From the NCBI GenBank assembly GCA_052148435.1, contig JBKQIF010000153.1, positions 29,373 to 93,372 on the forward strand: DNA of 64,000 nt, given 5' to 3'. Position numbers and translations under genes: made by a program. The notes under the pieces were generated by a model that was not told where the DNA came from, ran no database searches, and saw only the letters and a list, made by a program, of their open reading frames with translations. The stretch is from JBEKYD01 sp052148435. GTDB taxonomy: Bacteria; Acidobacteriota; Terriglobia; Bryobacterales; Bryobacteraceae. Below, one piece after another: positions 1 to 9,500 of this stretch (position 1 is its first letter; the number at the start of each line of letters is the position of its first letter).

Positions 1-7
1 CTGGCCT

Positions 8-319
8 TCATTCCTCGATTCGCCGGCTGAACCGCCGCAAGCGGAAGATTTCGCCCAGCCCAATGCCCAGATTCACCGCACCGAGAACGCTCACCGCGGC
101 GCGCGTGTAGCCGTTATCCCAATAGTCGCTCCAGGCCGGCAACAGACCGGAGAAGTAGTTATGGTCCCAATAACCGGTCCAGGGGAAAAGCAGCAGGAAC
201 AGGCCGACCTCCAGACACAAAACCGAAAGCGCCACCGCGGATACTTTGTGATACCACCGGTGGGCAGGCGCGGCGGGCAACGCCGGAGGCTCGGTCGAGC
301 CCTGTTGCATGGGCGTCAT
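8..319 (-). CDS. Small two-helix membrane protein, unknown function
   Basis: A 103-residue protein I do not recognise. A polar Pro/Ala-rich N-terminus is followed by two hydrophobic stretches, about residues 26-47 and 73-90, and a basic tail (RLRRFSRR), so a small inner-membrane protein is likely. The start at 319 is chosen because its ATG overlaps the stop of the upstream RNase HII gene in an ATGA arrangement, which implies translational coupling. A longer in-frame reading into the RNase HII gene is rejected as out-of-frame coding. No catalytic motif is visible. Confidence 0.6.
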   Translation of the reverse strand: MTPMQQGSTEPPALPAAPAHRWYHKVSAVALSVLCLEVGLFLLLFPWTGYWDHNYFSGLLPAWSDYWDNGYTRAAVSVLGAVNLGIGLGEIFRLRRFSRRIEE

Positions 320-1002
320 GCGGCCCCCACGGCGGCGAACAGTTCCAGTTGCGCCGTCTCGTCCAATGGAAATCGCGAATGCTGGCGCACCGGCTCGTAG
401 CTCAACCGGTGCAGCGGCGTGGGACCGCTCTGGGCCAGGGCGCGCAAATGCTCGGGAGTGCCGTAGCCTTTGTTCGACGCCAGCCCGTAGGCCGGAAACA
501 CCGCGTCCCAGCGGCGCATCAGCTCGTCGCGATGCACCTTGGCCAGGATGGAAGCGGCCGCAATCGCGTGGCACCGCGCATCGCCGTGAATGAGAGCCTG
601 CTGGGGCACTCTCACCTCCAGAGTCACGGCGTCCGCCAGCACATAATCCGGCGCCGGATCGAGAGCCTCCACGGCGCGGCGCATGGCCAGCCGCGAAGCC
701 TGATAGATGTTGATGGCGTCAATCGTCGCGGCATCCACCGCCGCCACGGCCCAGGCCACCGCGCGCTCGCGCACGCGTACCGCCAGCACTTCGCGCCGCT
801 CCGCCGCCAACTGCTTGCTGTCGTTCAAGCCCCGCACCGGGCGATCCGCGGCCAGAATTACCGCCGCCGCCACGACCGGTCCGAACAGGCAGCCCCGGCC
901 CACTTCATCGGTGCCCGCCACCGCGTGGAATCCACGCCTGCGCAATGCCCGTTCGAGCGTCGCTTCGCACCGCAATGAACCAGCCGCCTTGTCGGGGCGC
1001 AT
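316..1002 (-). CDS. rnhB: Ribonuclease HII
   Basis: Cytoplasmic endonuclease cleaving RNA in RNA-DNA hybrids, including single misincorporated ribonucleotides. The signature TDEVGRG sits at residues 31-37 (acidic pair D32/E33), with DSK at 61-63 and further metal-binding aspartates at about D124 and D141, the full catalytic set of the family. Length (228 aa) is normal. It lies 14 bases downstream of rplS, as in many bacteria, and its stop overlaps the start of the next small membrane protein. Confidence 0.96.
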   Translation of the reverse strand: MRPDKAAGSLRCEATLERALRRRGFHAVAGTDEVGRGCLFGPVVAAAVILAADRPVRGLNDSKQLAAERREVLAVRVRERAVAWAVAAVDAATIDAINIYQASRLAMRRAVEALDPAPDYVLADAVTLEVRVPQQALIHGDARCHAIAAASILAKVHRDELMRRWDAVFPAYGLASNKGYGTPEHLRALAQSGPTPLHRLSYEPVRQHSRFPLDETAQLELFAAVGAA

Positions 1003-1016
1003 GAAGGCTCGCCGGA

Positions 1017-1364
1017 CTATTCGCGTTCGCGCAGCCGCGCCGCCTTGCCCTTGAGGCCGCGCAGGTAATAAAGCTTGGCCCGCCGGACGCGCCCCGTGCG
1101 CACCACGTCGATGTGATCGATCACCCGCGCATGCAGCGGAAAAATACGTTCCACGCCTTGCCCAAAGCTAACTTTGCGCACCGTCACCGATTGGCCCATC
1201 CCCGTATTGTTCCGGGCAATGACCGTGCCTTCGAAAGCCTGTATCCGCTCTTTATCGCCTTCTTTGATCTTGACGTGTACCCGGATCGTGTCGCCGGGAC
1301 GAAACTGCGGGATATCGGTCCGCTGATTCTTCTGAATAAACTTGGTCAACAGCGCGTTCTGCAT
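1017..1364 (-). CDS. rplS: 50S ribosomal protein L19
   Basis: Large-subunit ribosomal protein at the 30S-50S interface. The 115-residue sequence is full length and carries typical L19 blocks (FRPGDTIRVHVKIKEGDKER, the GVERIFPLHARVIDHI region, and RAKLYYLRGLKGKAARL at the C-terminus). A ribosome binding site (aagga) precedes the ATG. It belongs to the rpsP-khpA-rimM-trmD-rplS-rnhB block, but here two small extra genes separate it from trmD. Confidence 0.98.
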   Translation of the reverse strand: MQNALLTKFIQKNQRTDIPQFRPGDTIRVHVKIKEGDKERIQAFEGTVIARNNTGMGQSVTVRKVSFGQGVERIFPLHARVIDHIDVVRTGRVRRAKLYYLRGLKGKAARLRERE

Positions 1365-1451
1365 GAGAATTTCCTTAATCTTCTATCTTAAACTAAACGG
1401 CTTGTTAAAGTTGGATGCCGCCGCGACGCCCGGAGCGTCCACCGGAGGAGG

Positions 1452-1808
1452 CTATTTCCGCCCGGCCTTCTTCCTCTCGTAACGAACCTTCTTCGCCTGG
1501 ATCGCATGCAGCACATCGTCATGCTTCCGACCCTCGACGATATCTTTCAGGTGGATCTGGCCGTCCTCATATTGCAGGTGCAGACGCCAGCCCGAAATCT
1601 TGTCGACATCGGCCCGGTAGACAGGCTCTTGATAACCGACGACCCGATGCAGCCGCGTTTTGGGAAACTTGCGTGTCCGGTGACACTCGTAGTCCTCAAG
1701 TTCCGCAAGCGCCTCCAGGAAGGCCAGCTTGAGTTCTTCCGTCGGCAGGCGCTTCGCCGCGTCGTAGATCACTCCCCAGGCGTCGAAGAGCGGGCTAGTG
1801 CGGGCCAC
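1452..1808 (-). CDS. Hypothetical protein, possibly toxin-like
   Basis: A 118-residue soluble protein starting at a GTG two bases after the stop of the upstream RelE-like gene, so the two are co-transcribed. It has an N-terminal helical part (TEELKLAFLEALAELEDYE), a central strand-rich part and a very basic C-terminus (KKVRYERKKAGRK). The segment SGWRLHLQYEDGQIHLKDI followed by GRKHD faintly recalls the beta-sheet core of RelE-fold proteins, but I cannot assign a family. Its place inside the trmD-rplS gap is unusual. Confidence 0.6.
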   Translation of the reverse strand: MARTSPLFDAWGVIYDAAKRLPTEELKLAFLEALAELEDYECHRTRKFPKTRLHRVVGYQEPVYRADVDKISGWRLHLQYEDGQIHLKDIVEGRKHDDVLHAIQAKKVRYERKKAGRK

Positions 1809-1810
1809 GC

Positions 1811-2209
1811 CTACCTTGCTCCATTATTCCTTTCCATCCGATCGCGGTAAAGAAGGTGGGCGACCGAGCGATAACTGCGCTCCGCTTCGTCGTGGCGGAC
1901 CACGCGAAAGAGAGTCACCAACGTCCGCCCGAAGACCGGGTCGCCATCGACCGCCATGATCAGACGGATATCTCGCCCGACGCGCAGCGAGTAGAGGGAC
2001 GGATTAAGACCGTCTTTTAGATGAATCGGAAGCGGGCGCTGCGCTCTAGAGAAAAAGCTGCGTGGGCTGTCCCTCAGCAACTCATAGCTGCGACGCAGCA
2101 CAACCGAAACACGCGCCCGCTCGTCCGGGTTCAGCCCGTCGAAGTCGCGGCGATAGTCCAGTGTCGTCTGCTCGGTGATTGTGGTCGTCTCTTGTGGCGA
2201 TACAGGCAA
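1811..2209 (-). CDS. RelE/ParE-like small protein
   Basis: About 132 residues. The core (LKDGLNPSLYSLRVGRDIRL, then TLFRVVRHDEAERSYRSVA) resembles the RelE/ParE toxin fold, where the last basic and aromatic residues form the RNA-cleaving or gyrase-binding surface. No ATG lies between the trmD stop and this core. I chose a TTG at 2209 preceded by a strong GGGAGGAG ribosome binding site; a GTG upstream is possible. It sits between trmD and rplS and is followed two bases later by another small gene. No recognisable antitoxin accompanies it, so a toxin role is inference. Confidence 0.55.
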   Translation of the reverse strand: MPVSPQETTTITEQTTLDYRRDFDGLNPDERARVSVVLRRSYELLRDSPRSFFSRAQRPLPIHLKDGLNPSLYSLRVGRDIRLIMAVDGDPVFGRTLVTLFRVVRHDEAERSYRSVAHLLYRDRMERNNGAR

Positions 2210-2259
2210 TCCGCAACTCCTCCCACCAGCATATCCCAACACGAAGAACGCCGCCCGCT

Positions 2260-2952
2260 TCACCCCAGCAAATCCGGCCTCAGCCTGACGGTCTTTTCGC
2301 GCGCCGCTTCCCGCCGGAACTTGCGGATTTCCTCGTGGTTGCCGTTCAGCAGCACCTCCGGCGCTTTCCAGCCGCGAAACTCCGCCGGACGCGTCCAGTG
2401 CGGGCAATCCAGCAGCCCCTCCCCGTGCCCCGACTGCTGAAACGAATCGAAGGCCGCCGAGCTCTCGTTTCCCAGTACGCCCGGAATCAGCCGCGCCACG
2501 CTATCGACCACCACCGCGGCCGCCAGTTCGCCGCCGCTCAATACGTAGTTGCCGATCGAAATCTCGTCGTCGGCCAGGTGCGCCGCTACCCGCTCGTCCA
2601 CCCCTTCGTAGCGGCCGCATATCAGCAGCAGCTCCCGCTCTTTTGCCAAACGGTTGGCCATGGCCTGGTCGAAGCTGCGTCCCTGCGCCGACAGCAGCAA
2701 CGCCTTGCGGCCCTCGCCCCGCTCCGGCCAGATCGCCTCCACCGCCTCGAAAACCGGCTCCGGCTTCAGCACCATGCCTTCCCCGCCCCCGAACGGCCGG
2801 TCGTCCACGGTCTTGTGCCGGTCGTGGGTCCAGTCCCGCAGATTGTGAATGCGGATCGCGACGATCCCGCTGTCGGCGGCCCGCTTCACCACGCCGTGAG
2901 CGAACGGTCCCTCGAAAAATTCGGGGAAGATCGTCAGCACATGGAAAATCAC
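2260..2952 (-). CDS. trmD: tRNA (guanine-N1)-methyltransferase TrmD
   Basis: SPOUT-class enzyme that methylates G37 of tRNAs reading CCN, CUN and CGG codons, preventing frameshifts. The deep-trefoil SAM-binding motifs ICGRYEGVDERV and IGNYVLSGGELAA are intact, and length (230 aa) is normal. Start: a GTG at 2952 overlaps the rimM stop as GTGA; no in-frame ATG fits, so coupling to rimM is likely. Confidence 0.96.
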   Translation of the reverse strand: MIFHVLTIFPEFFEGPFAHGVVKRAADSGIVAIRIHNLRDWTHDRHKTVDDRPFGGGEGMVLKPEPVFEAVEAIWPERGEGRKALLLSAQGRSFDQAMANRLAKERELLLICGRYEGVDERVAAHLADDEISIGNYVLSGGELAAAVVVDSVARLIPGVLGNESSAAFDSFQQSGHGEGLLDCPHWTRPAEFRGWKAPEVLLNGNHEEIRKFRREAAREKTVRLRPDLLG

Positions 2953-3479
2953 GAGCGGTTCAATTCCTTCAAACCCGGCGGCAATTCCACCGTGATGCGC
3001 CGCCCGGCAGGATCGATTTCCACGCAGATGGCACGGGCGAACGGGATCGTCAAACCGGAACCCAGCACCAGCAAACCGCTGCCGCCGCCATCGTCCCAGC
3101 CGGTGACCTGGCCCAGACGCTCGCCGCCCGCGCGCTCCACCACCTCGCACCCGATCAGGTCCGATTGGAAATATGCCCCCGGCTCCGGGGCCGCGCGCTG
3201 GCTGAACGGAATCCGTACCTCGGCGCCGGCCCATCGCCCGGCGTCGCCTATCGTGTCCACGCCGGCGAACTTGAGAATCAGACGCCCATCGTGAAACCAG
3301 GTGGATTCCACCTCCAGGCGCTCACCGCCCGCCTTCCCCGGCAGAAACAGAAATACTTCCTTCAGTTCGGCGAAACGCTCCGGTTTATGCGACAGGCTGA
3401 CGGCGGTAACCTCACCCCGATTCCCCCGCGGTTTTCCCACAAGAGCAATCGCCACCCATTCGCCCTGGTCCGGAATCAC
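2949..3479 (-). CDS. rimM: 16S rRNA processing protein RimM
   Basis: 30S maturation factor that binds ribosomal protein S19 and acts on the 3' head domain of 16S rRNA. The N-terminal RimM fold (VGKPRGNRGEVTAVSLSHKP) and C-terminal PRC-barrel-like half (YFQSDLIGCEVV, then LVLGSGLTIPFARAIC) are present over 176 residues. The GTG start at 3479 overlaps the khpA stop as GTGA, and its own stop overlaps the trmD start, so khpA-rimM-trmD form one coupled unit. Confidence 0.95.
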   Translation of the reverse strand: MIPDQGEWVAIALVGKPRGNRGEVTAVSLSHKPERFAELKEVFLFLPGKAGGERLEVESTWFHDGRLILKFAGVDTIGDAGRWAGAEVRIPFSQRAAPEPGAYFQSDLIGCEVVERAGGERLGQVTGWDDGGGSGLLVLGSGLTIPFARAICVEIDPAGRRITVELPPGLKELNRS

Positions 3480-3706
3480 TCCAGAATTTCCAGCGTGAAA
3501 CGGCGGTTGAGCTTCATCCCGGCCGCCCCCAATATGGTCCGGATCGAGCGCGCCGTGCGCCCCTGCTTGCCGATCACCTTCCCCAGGTCGCTGGGAGCTA
3601 CCTTTAGTTCGAGTACGGTCACCTGTTCGCCCTGCACCTCGCGCACAGACACCTCACCGGGGATGTCCACTAGAGCTTTAGCAATATCTTCAATGAGCTG
3701 TTTCAT
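3476..3706 (-). CDS. khpA: KH-domain RNA-binding protein KhpA
   Basis: A 76-residue single KH domain with the RNA-binding GxxG loop G46-K-Q-G49 in VIGKQGRTARSI. In other bacteria KhpA pairs with KhpB/Jag as a global RNA-binding protein and is encoded between rpsP and rimM, exactly the position here. A good ribosome binding site (GGAGG) precedes the ATG. The stop overlaps the rimM start. Confidence 0.94.
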   Translation of the reverse strand: MKQLIEDIAKALVDIPGEVSVREVQGEQVTVLELKVAPSDLGKVIGKQGRTARSIRTILGAAGMKLNRRFTLEILE

Positions 3707-3781
3707 CCCGCCTCCCTTTCCTATGGTAGCGGAACGGGTACTGTTTGAAAGGCTTCCATTACACGCTTCCCGTTATTTTTC

Positions 3782-3799
3782 TTACAGTTAAAACTGTAA
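3782..3799. promoter_or_regulatory. Short perfect palindrome between rpsP and khpA
   Basis: Two 8-base arms (TTACAGTT / AACTGTAA) separated by two bases lie between the rpsP stop and the khpA start. It may form a small hairpin in the rpsP-khpA transcript, for example an RNA processing site or attenuator. No U-tract follows on the minus strand, so it is not a clear terminator. Confidence 0.35.
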
Positions 3800-3816
3800 A
3801 ACTTCGCACGAAACAG

Positions 3817-4068
3817 CTACGCCGCCGGGGCTGCAGCCGGGAATTTCTCCACCAGGCGCTTCACCGTATCCGACAGTTGCGCGCCGTTCTTGGTCCAATG
3901 TTCGATCCGTTCGTGCCGCAACGTCGCCTGCGCCGGCACGGCGAGCGGATTGTAATGCCCCACCACTTCCAGGCTCCGTCCGTTGCGGGCACGCTCTTTT
4001 TCGATCACCACCACGCGATAAAAAGGCTTCTTTTTGGCGCCGAAACGCGCCAGTCGAATCATCAGCAT
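3817..4068 (-). CDS. rpsP: 30S ribosomal protein S16
   Basis: Small-subunit assembly protein of 83 residues with the usual start LMIRLARFGAKKKPFYRVVV and the NPLAV turn. A GGAG ribosome binding site precedes the ATG. First gene of the rpsP-khpA-rimM-trmD order; a gap of about 110 bases separates it from khpA. Confidence 0.98.
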   Translation of the reverse strand: MLMIRLARFGAKKKPFYRVVVIEKERARNGRSLEVVGHYNPLAVPAQATLRHERIEHWTKNGAQLSDTVKRLVEKFPAAAPAA

Positions 4069-4110
4069 CGATACTCCAATTCTCTCTTAAGGTAACGTAT
4101 CCGGCTCGAG

Positions 4111-4182
4111 GCTGTCAGCAATCGGCAGTCGGCGGCCAGCCACACCAAGGCAGCCGATCGCCGATTGCCGATCGCTGACAGC
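4111..4182. repeat. Palindromic intergenic repeat, family A (copy 1)
   Basis: Two 17-base arms, 4111-4127 (gctgtcagcaatcggca) and 4166-4182, are inverted copies differing at one base. The element abuts the ffh stop and could serve as its transcription end. Sequences built from the same words (GCTGATCGCTGACAGC and variants) recur near 13464, 14261 and 26425. Confidence 0.65.
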
Positions 4183-5550
4183 TCAGCGGCCCGCCATATC
4201 TCCGAACGGAAATCCCGGGGGCAGCTTCATTTTCCCGAGTTTCCTGCCCATCAGGCCGCCCGAAAAAGTCTTCATCATCTTGCGCGCCTGGGTGTATTGC
4301 TTCAACAACTGGTTGACTTCCTGCACCGACGTGCCGCTGCCGTGCGCGATGCGCCGCCGCCGGCTGCCGTTGATGATCATGTGATTGTCGCGCTCGCGCG
4401 GCGTCATCGAGTCGATGATCGCCACCACCCGCGTAATCTCTTTTTCGTCGACCTTGACGTCCTTGAGATCCTTCAGCATGCCCACCTTGGGCATCATGTC
4501 GAGCAGCGAGCCCAGCGGGCCCAGCTTGCGAATCTGCCGCAACTGGTCGCGAAAGTCCTCCAGCGTGAACTCGTTGTCGATCAGCTTGCGCTGCATCTCG
4601 ACGGCTTTTTTCTTGTCGATCGTCTGTTCGGCCTTCTCGATGAACGAAAGAATATCGCCCATGCCGAGAATGCGGTTGGCCGCGCGGTCCGGATGGAACG
4701 CTTCCAGCGCGTCGGACTTTTCGCCTATACCCACGAACTTCAGCGGCTGGCCGGTGACGTGGCGGATCGACAGCGCCGCGCCGCCGCGCGCATCGCCGTC
4801 CATCTTGGTCAGGATCACCCCGGTGATGCCCAGGCGCTTGTGAAATTCATCCGCCGATTTCACCGCGTCCTGCCCGGTCATGGCGTCGGCCACGAACAGA
4901 ATCTCCACCGGGTTGAGCTGTTGCTTGAGCTCGTCCAGCTCGCTCATCAGTTGATCGTCGATGTGCAGCCGGCCCGCCGTATCCACCAGCAGAACGTCGC
5001 GCCCCGAGTTGGCGCTCTCCTTGCGGGCCGCCCGCGCCAGTTCCAGCGGCGTGGTCTCTTCCGCCGCCCCTTCGTAAACCGGTTGGCCGACTTCCCGCGC
5101 GATCACTTTGAGCTGTTCCCGCGCCGCCGGGCGGTAGACGTCCACCGACACCAGCAAGGGACGGTGGCCGTTGCGCCCCAGCCACCGCGCCAGCTTGCCC
5201 GCCGAGGTGGTCTTGCCCGAGCCCTGCAGCCCCACGATCAGGATCACCGACGGCGGCTCGTTGGCAAAGCGCAGCTTCGATTCATGGCTGCCCAGAATCT
5301 TGATCAGCTCTTCATGAACGATCTTGATCACCTGCTGGGAAGGCGACAGGGCCGTGAGCACTTCCTCGCCCATGGCCTTCTGCCGGATGTTCTCGATCAG
5401 TTGCTTGACGACCCGGAAATTAACGTCGGCCTCGAGCAGCGCCATGCGGATTTCCCGCAACGCACCCTCCATGTTTTCGGCCGAAAGCTTGCCCTCGCCG
5501 CGCAGACCCTTGAATACCCGCTGCAGCTTGTCCGATAAGTTGTCAAACAT
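4183..5550 (-). CDS. ffh: Signal recognition particle GTPase Ffh
   Basis: SRP54 homologue that binds signal peptides with 4.5S RNA and targets ribosomes to the membrane through FtsY. N-domain helices come first, then the G-domain with GLQGSGKTT (P-loop), DTAGR and TKMDGDARGGAALS, then a methionine-rich M-domain with the RNA-binding run NGSRRRRIAHGSGTSVQEVN and MMKTFSGGLMGRKLGKM. 455 residues is full length. It precedes rpsP on the same strand, separated by a palindromic repeat. Confidence 0.98.
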   Translation of the reverse strand: MFDNLSDKLQRVFKGLRGEGKLSAENMEGALREIRMALLEADVNFRVVKQLIENIRQKAMGEEVLTALSPSQQVIKIVHEELIKILGSHESKLRFANEPPSVILIVGLQGSGKTTSAGKLARWLGRNGHRPLLVSVDVYRPAAREQLKVIAREVGQPVYEGAAEETTPLELARAARKESANSGRDVLLVDTAGRLHIDDQLMSELDELKQQLNPVEILFVADAMTGQDAVKSADEFHKRLGITGVILTKMDGDARGGAALSIRHVTGQPLKFVGIGEKSDALEAFHPDRAANRILGMGDILSFIEKAEQTIDKKKAVEMQRKLIDNEFTLEDFRDQLRQIRKLGPLGSLLDMMPKVGMLKDLKDVKVDEKEITRVVAIIDSMTPRERDNHMIINGSRRRRIAHGSGTSVQEVNQLLKQYTQARKMMKTFSGGLMGRKLGKMKLPPGFPFGDMAGR

Positions 5551-5599
5551 GAGACTTTGAAAACCTCAGCAGGTAAGAGCCGCGCATCGATCCATGCGG

Positions 5600-6025
5600 T
5601 CACTCGGCGGCGGCGGGCGGAGGAGCGATCCGAATGCTGCTGGCGGCCGGCTTGCCGGTGCGGTCCATACCCAGCTCGTAAATCAGCCGTGTACCGGGCC
5701 GCAGGTCCGTGGCCAAGCCCTCGGCCAGCCGCGAAACGTGAAAAAAGATGTCCCGGCCGCCGTCGTCCGGCCGCAGAAAGCCGAAACCCTTGGCTTCGAA
5801 ATACGTGACCACCGACCCGGACTGGACCCCGGTGGCAGCTTCCTCGCCGCCCTCGCCGGATTCGCCGCCCTGGTTCGGTTTGCCGGTCTTGTCTCCTACC
5901 CCTTGCTTGATCAGAGCCAGGTCTGCCTCGGTCCACTCCGTGGCGGGTGGCTGCCCGGTGGGCATTTTCAGATCCGGATTCCGCTTCCGGGCCTCTTCAA
6001 ATAATCGCTTCTGGCGTGCGTTCAA
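5600..6025 (-). CDS. Cold-shock-domain protein with N-terminal extension
   Basis: 141 residues. The C-terminal half is a cold-shock OB fold with both RNA/ssDNA-binding motifs, KGFGFLRP (RNP1) and DIFFHVSRL (RNP2). The first 60 or so residues are a charged extension absent from ordinary 70-residue Csp proteins, with a Gly/Glu-rich linker before the fold. The start is a TTG with an AGGA site about eight bases upstream; no ATG fits. Probably a nucleic-acid chaperone; the role of the extension is unknown. Confidence 0.85.
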   Translation of the reverse strand: MNARQKRLFEEARKRNPDLKMPTGQPPATEWTEADLALIKQGVGDKTGKPNQGGESGEGGEEAATGVQSGSVVTYFEAKGFGFLRPDDGGRDIFFHVSRLAEGLATDLRPGTRLIYELGMDRTGKPAASSIRIAPPPAAAE

Positions 6026-6070
6026 TCGGAGATCCTCAAAATTTCCGTGCGCTCCTGAAACTCCTTGTGC

Positions 6071-6301
6071 TTAGACGGTAGCAGCAGCGGCAACCTTCCT
6101 CTTCCGGGTTCCCTTCTTCTCGGCTGGCGGCTGACGGTCGCTCTTTTTCAAGCTGACCAGCACCAGATCCTTAACGAACTTTTTCTCGCCGTGATCGTCG
6201 AACTTAATCACGATCCGTTCTTCGTTGCTGGACATCACCGTGCCCAATCCGAATTTATCGTGCTCGACTTGGGCACCTTGGGAATATGTATTGGCAGCCA
6301 T
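6071..6301 (-). CDS. Small Tudor-like protein resembling the UvrD/PcrA C-terminus
   Basis: 76 residues. Residues 11-45 (VEHDKFGLGTVMSSNEERIV, then KFDDHGEKKFV) match the pattern of the C-terminal Tudor-like domain of UvrD/PcrA helicases, which contacts RNA polymerase. The C-terminus is a lysine-rich tail. No helicase domain is attached, so this is a free-standing copy; RNA-polymerase or nucleic-acid binding is inference. It sits upstream of the cold-shock gene on the same strand and diverges from the tricorn-like gene. Confidence 0.75.
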   Translation of the reverse strand: MAANTYSQGAQVEHDKFGLGTVMSSNEERIVIKFDDHGEKKFVKDLVLVSLKKSDRQPPAEKKGTRKRKVAAAATV

Positions 6302-6504
6302 GGCTTGCTAACGCGTCGCTCCTCGGTTGAATTGCGCGGAAAACGGGGAAAACAATGTTCGAACGGTAAGGCGCGCGATTGGAATGAAACACAATGGACA
6401 CCAGTAGTATAACAGAGCGCGGCTCCCCCTGTCGAACCTGGAATCGTTGCCGTATCCCCGACTCGGTCCCGCGCGGCGGCGTTTTTCGGAGGATACTGAA
6501 ACCT

Positions 6505-9500
6505 ATGCGTCCGTTCATAAGCGTGCTTCTGCTTGCGGCCTCGATAGCCTGCGCCCAGACTGGACATCTGCTGTTACGCAAACCGGCGTTGAGCAGGACC
6601 CGGATCGTGTTTACCTACGCGGGCGATTTGTGGAGCGTGCCGCGCGAAGGCGGCGAGGCCAGGCGGCTCACCGCGGACCCGGGTGTGGAAACGTCGGCGG
6701 CGTTCTCACCGGACGGGTCGACCATCGCGTTCACCGGCGAATACGACGGCAACGTGGACGTCTTCGTAATTCCGGCGGCGGGCGGGCTGCCGCGGCGGCT
6801 GACTTTCCATCCGGGCCGCGACGAAACCGTCGGCTGGACGCCGGACGGCAAGCGCGTGCTGTTCCGCTCGCATCGCGCGGTTCCCAATGACGGCAACCGG
6901 CTTTACACGATGCCTGTTGAAGGCCACGGGCTGCCGGAGGAACTGCCGCTGCCGATAGCCGAAGAAGGCTCGTACTCGGCCGACGGCTCGCACCTGGCAT
7001 ACGTGCCCCTGTTCCAGTGGCAGGATGCATGGAAGCGGTACCGCGGCGGCCAGACGCGCAAGATCTGGATCGCCAACCTGGCGGATTCGAGCGTGGTTCC
7101 CATTCCTCGCGACAACTCCAACGATTTCGACCCGATGTGGGTGGGCGACCGCATCTATTTCCTTTCCGACCGCGAAGGGCCGGTGACGCTGTTCTTCTAT
7201 GACACCAGGTCGAAGAAAGTCACGCGCGCCATCGAGAACCACGGGCTGGATTTCAAATCCGCTTCGGCTGGGCCGGAGGCGATCGTGTACGAGCAGTTCG
7301 GCTCGCTGCATTTATATGACTTGAGGACCGGGCAGACCAAGGAGGTTGCGGTCACCCTGGCTGGCGATCTGCCGGAGCTGCGGCCTCACTACGTCAACAT
7401 CGCCAAGCGCCTCGCCAACGCCGACATATCGCCCAACGGGGCGCGAGCCGTCTTCGAAGCGCGGGGTGAGATCGTCACCGTTCCGGCCGAAAAGGGCGAC
7501 CCGCGCAATCTGACCCAGAGCCCGGCGGTGATGGAGCGGGAGCCGCGCTGGTCGCCCGATGGCCAGAGCATCGCCTACCTTTCCGACGAATCGGGCGACT
7601 ACGCGCTGCACGTCCGCAACCAGGACGGATCGGGAGAGGTGAAGAAGATTCCGTTGGGCGCCAAGGCGTTCTATTCCTCGCCGAACTGGTCGCCGGACAG
7701 CCGGAAGATCGCTTACCTGGACAACCACAGCCACCTCTTCTATATCGACGTGGAGCGAAAGACCCCGGTGCTGGTGGAGACCGACTACTACGCTAACGGC
7801 AAAGGTCTTGCCGCCGCTTGGTCGCCGGACAGCCAGTGGCTGGCGTACTCGAAGACGCTCAAGAGCCACATGCAGGCGATTTATCTCTACTCGCTGGCGG
7901 ACGGCAAAGCGACACAGGTGACCGACGGCTTGAGCGACGCCGAAAGTCCGGTCTTCGACAAGAACGGCAAGTATCTCTATTTCGCCGCCAGCACCAACTC
8001 GGGCGCGGCCATGCAGCCCGACATTGAGAGCTTTGCGCGGCCGGTGACGGCCAGTGTGTACGTGGTGGTGCTGTCCAGGACCGAAGCCTCGCCGTTGGCG
8101 CCGGAGAGCGACGACGAGAAAAAGGCAGAGGCCAAGAAGGACGAGCCGAAGAAAGACGACGCCAAGAAAGACGATCAAGACAAAGACCAGGACAAGAGCG
8201 CGAACAAGGTGGAGGTAAAGGTGGATCTGGAGAACATCGGCCAGCGCATTCTGCCGCTGCCGATGCCTGCGCGGCGTTACATTGGACTCGCCGCGGGCAA
8301 GGCTGGCGTGGTCTATGCGGCCGAAGGGCCGGCGCCGGGAACGCCTGAGCCATTTGCCGTCGCCGTCCATCGTTTCGATCTGAACAAGCGCAAGACGGAC
8401 ACGGTGTTGCGCGGCGTCAGCAACGTGCAGGTATCGTTCACGGGCGAGAAGCTGCTCTACCAACAGGGTGACAAGTGGACCATTGCCGATGCGCCGGCGC
8501 CGCCCGCGGACAGCTCCGACGGGCCGCCCGCCAAACCGGGGAACGAGAAAGCCCTGAAAACCGCCGAACTGGAGGTGAAGGTGGACCCGGCCGCGGAATG
8601 GAAACAGATGTTCCACGAGGCTTGGCGGATCGAACGCGATTTCTTTTACGATCCGCATTACCACGGCCTGGACATCGAGGCCGCCGAAGAGCGTTACGGC
8701 GCGTACCTGAGCGGCCTGGCGTCGCGCGACGATCTCAACTACCTTTTCACCGAAATGCTCGGCAACATCACCGTGGGGCACATGTTTCTGCGCGGCGGCG
8801 ACCGGCCGGAGGTGAAGCATGTTTCCACGGGGTTGCTGGGCGCCGACTACAAAATCGAAAACGGGCGGTACCGGTTCGCCCATGTGTATAACGGCGAGAA
8901 CTGGAATCCCGATACCAAGGCGCCGCTGACGCAGCCGGGCGTCAACGTGACGGCTGGGGATTACCTGCTGGCCGTGAACGGGCGGGAACTGCACGCCGCC
9001 GACAACATCTACAGCTTCTTCGAGGCGACGGCGGGCAAGACGGTGCTGCTGCGGGTGGGCGCCGACCCGGGAGGCGCCAACGCCCGCGAGGTGAAAGTCG
9101 TGCCGGTGGACAACGAGTCGGGGCTGCGGCACCTGGAGTGGATGGAAGAGAACCGGCGCAAAGTGGATCAGGCCACCAATCACCGCGTGGCTTACGTTTA
9201 CATGCCCGACACTAGCGTGGGTGGTTACACCAATTTTATGCGCTACTTCTTCGCGCAGGTGGACAAGGATGCGGTGATCGTCGACGAGCGGTTCAATCAC
9301 GGTGGAGCGTTGGCCACCGATATCATCGAGTATCTTGAGCGCAAGCCGATGAGCGTGGGAACCACGCGCGACGGCGCGGATTTTGTGCAGCCGCAGGGCG
9401 CCATCTTTGGACCGAAGGTGATGATCATCAATGAATTCGCGGGTTCCGGCGGCGACGCCATGCCGTGGTACTTCAAGCGCGCGGGCGTGGGCAAGCTGGT

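Noticed and set aside
4165..5538. 457-codon frame antisense to ffh
   Set aside because: Shadow of a certain gene; no recognisable domain.
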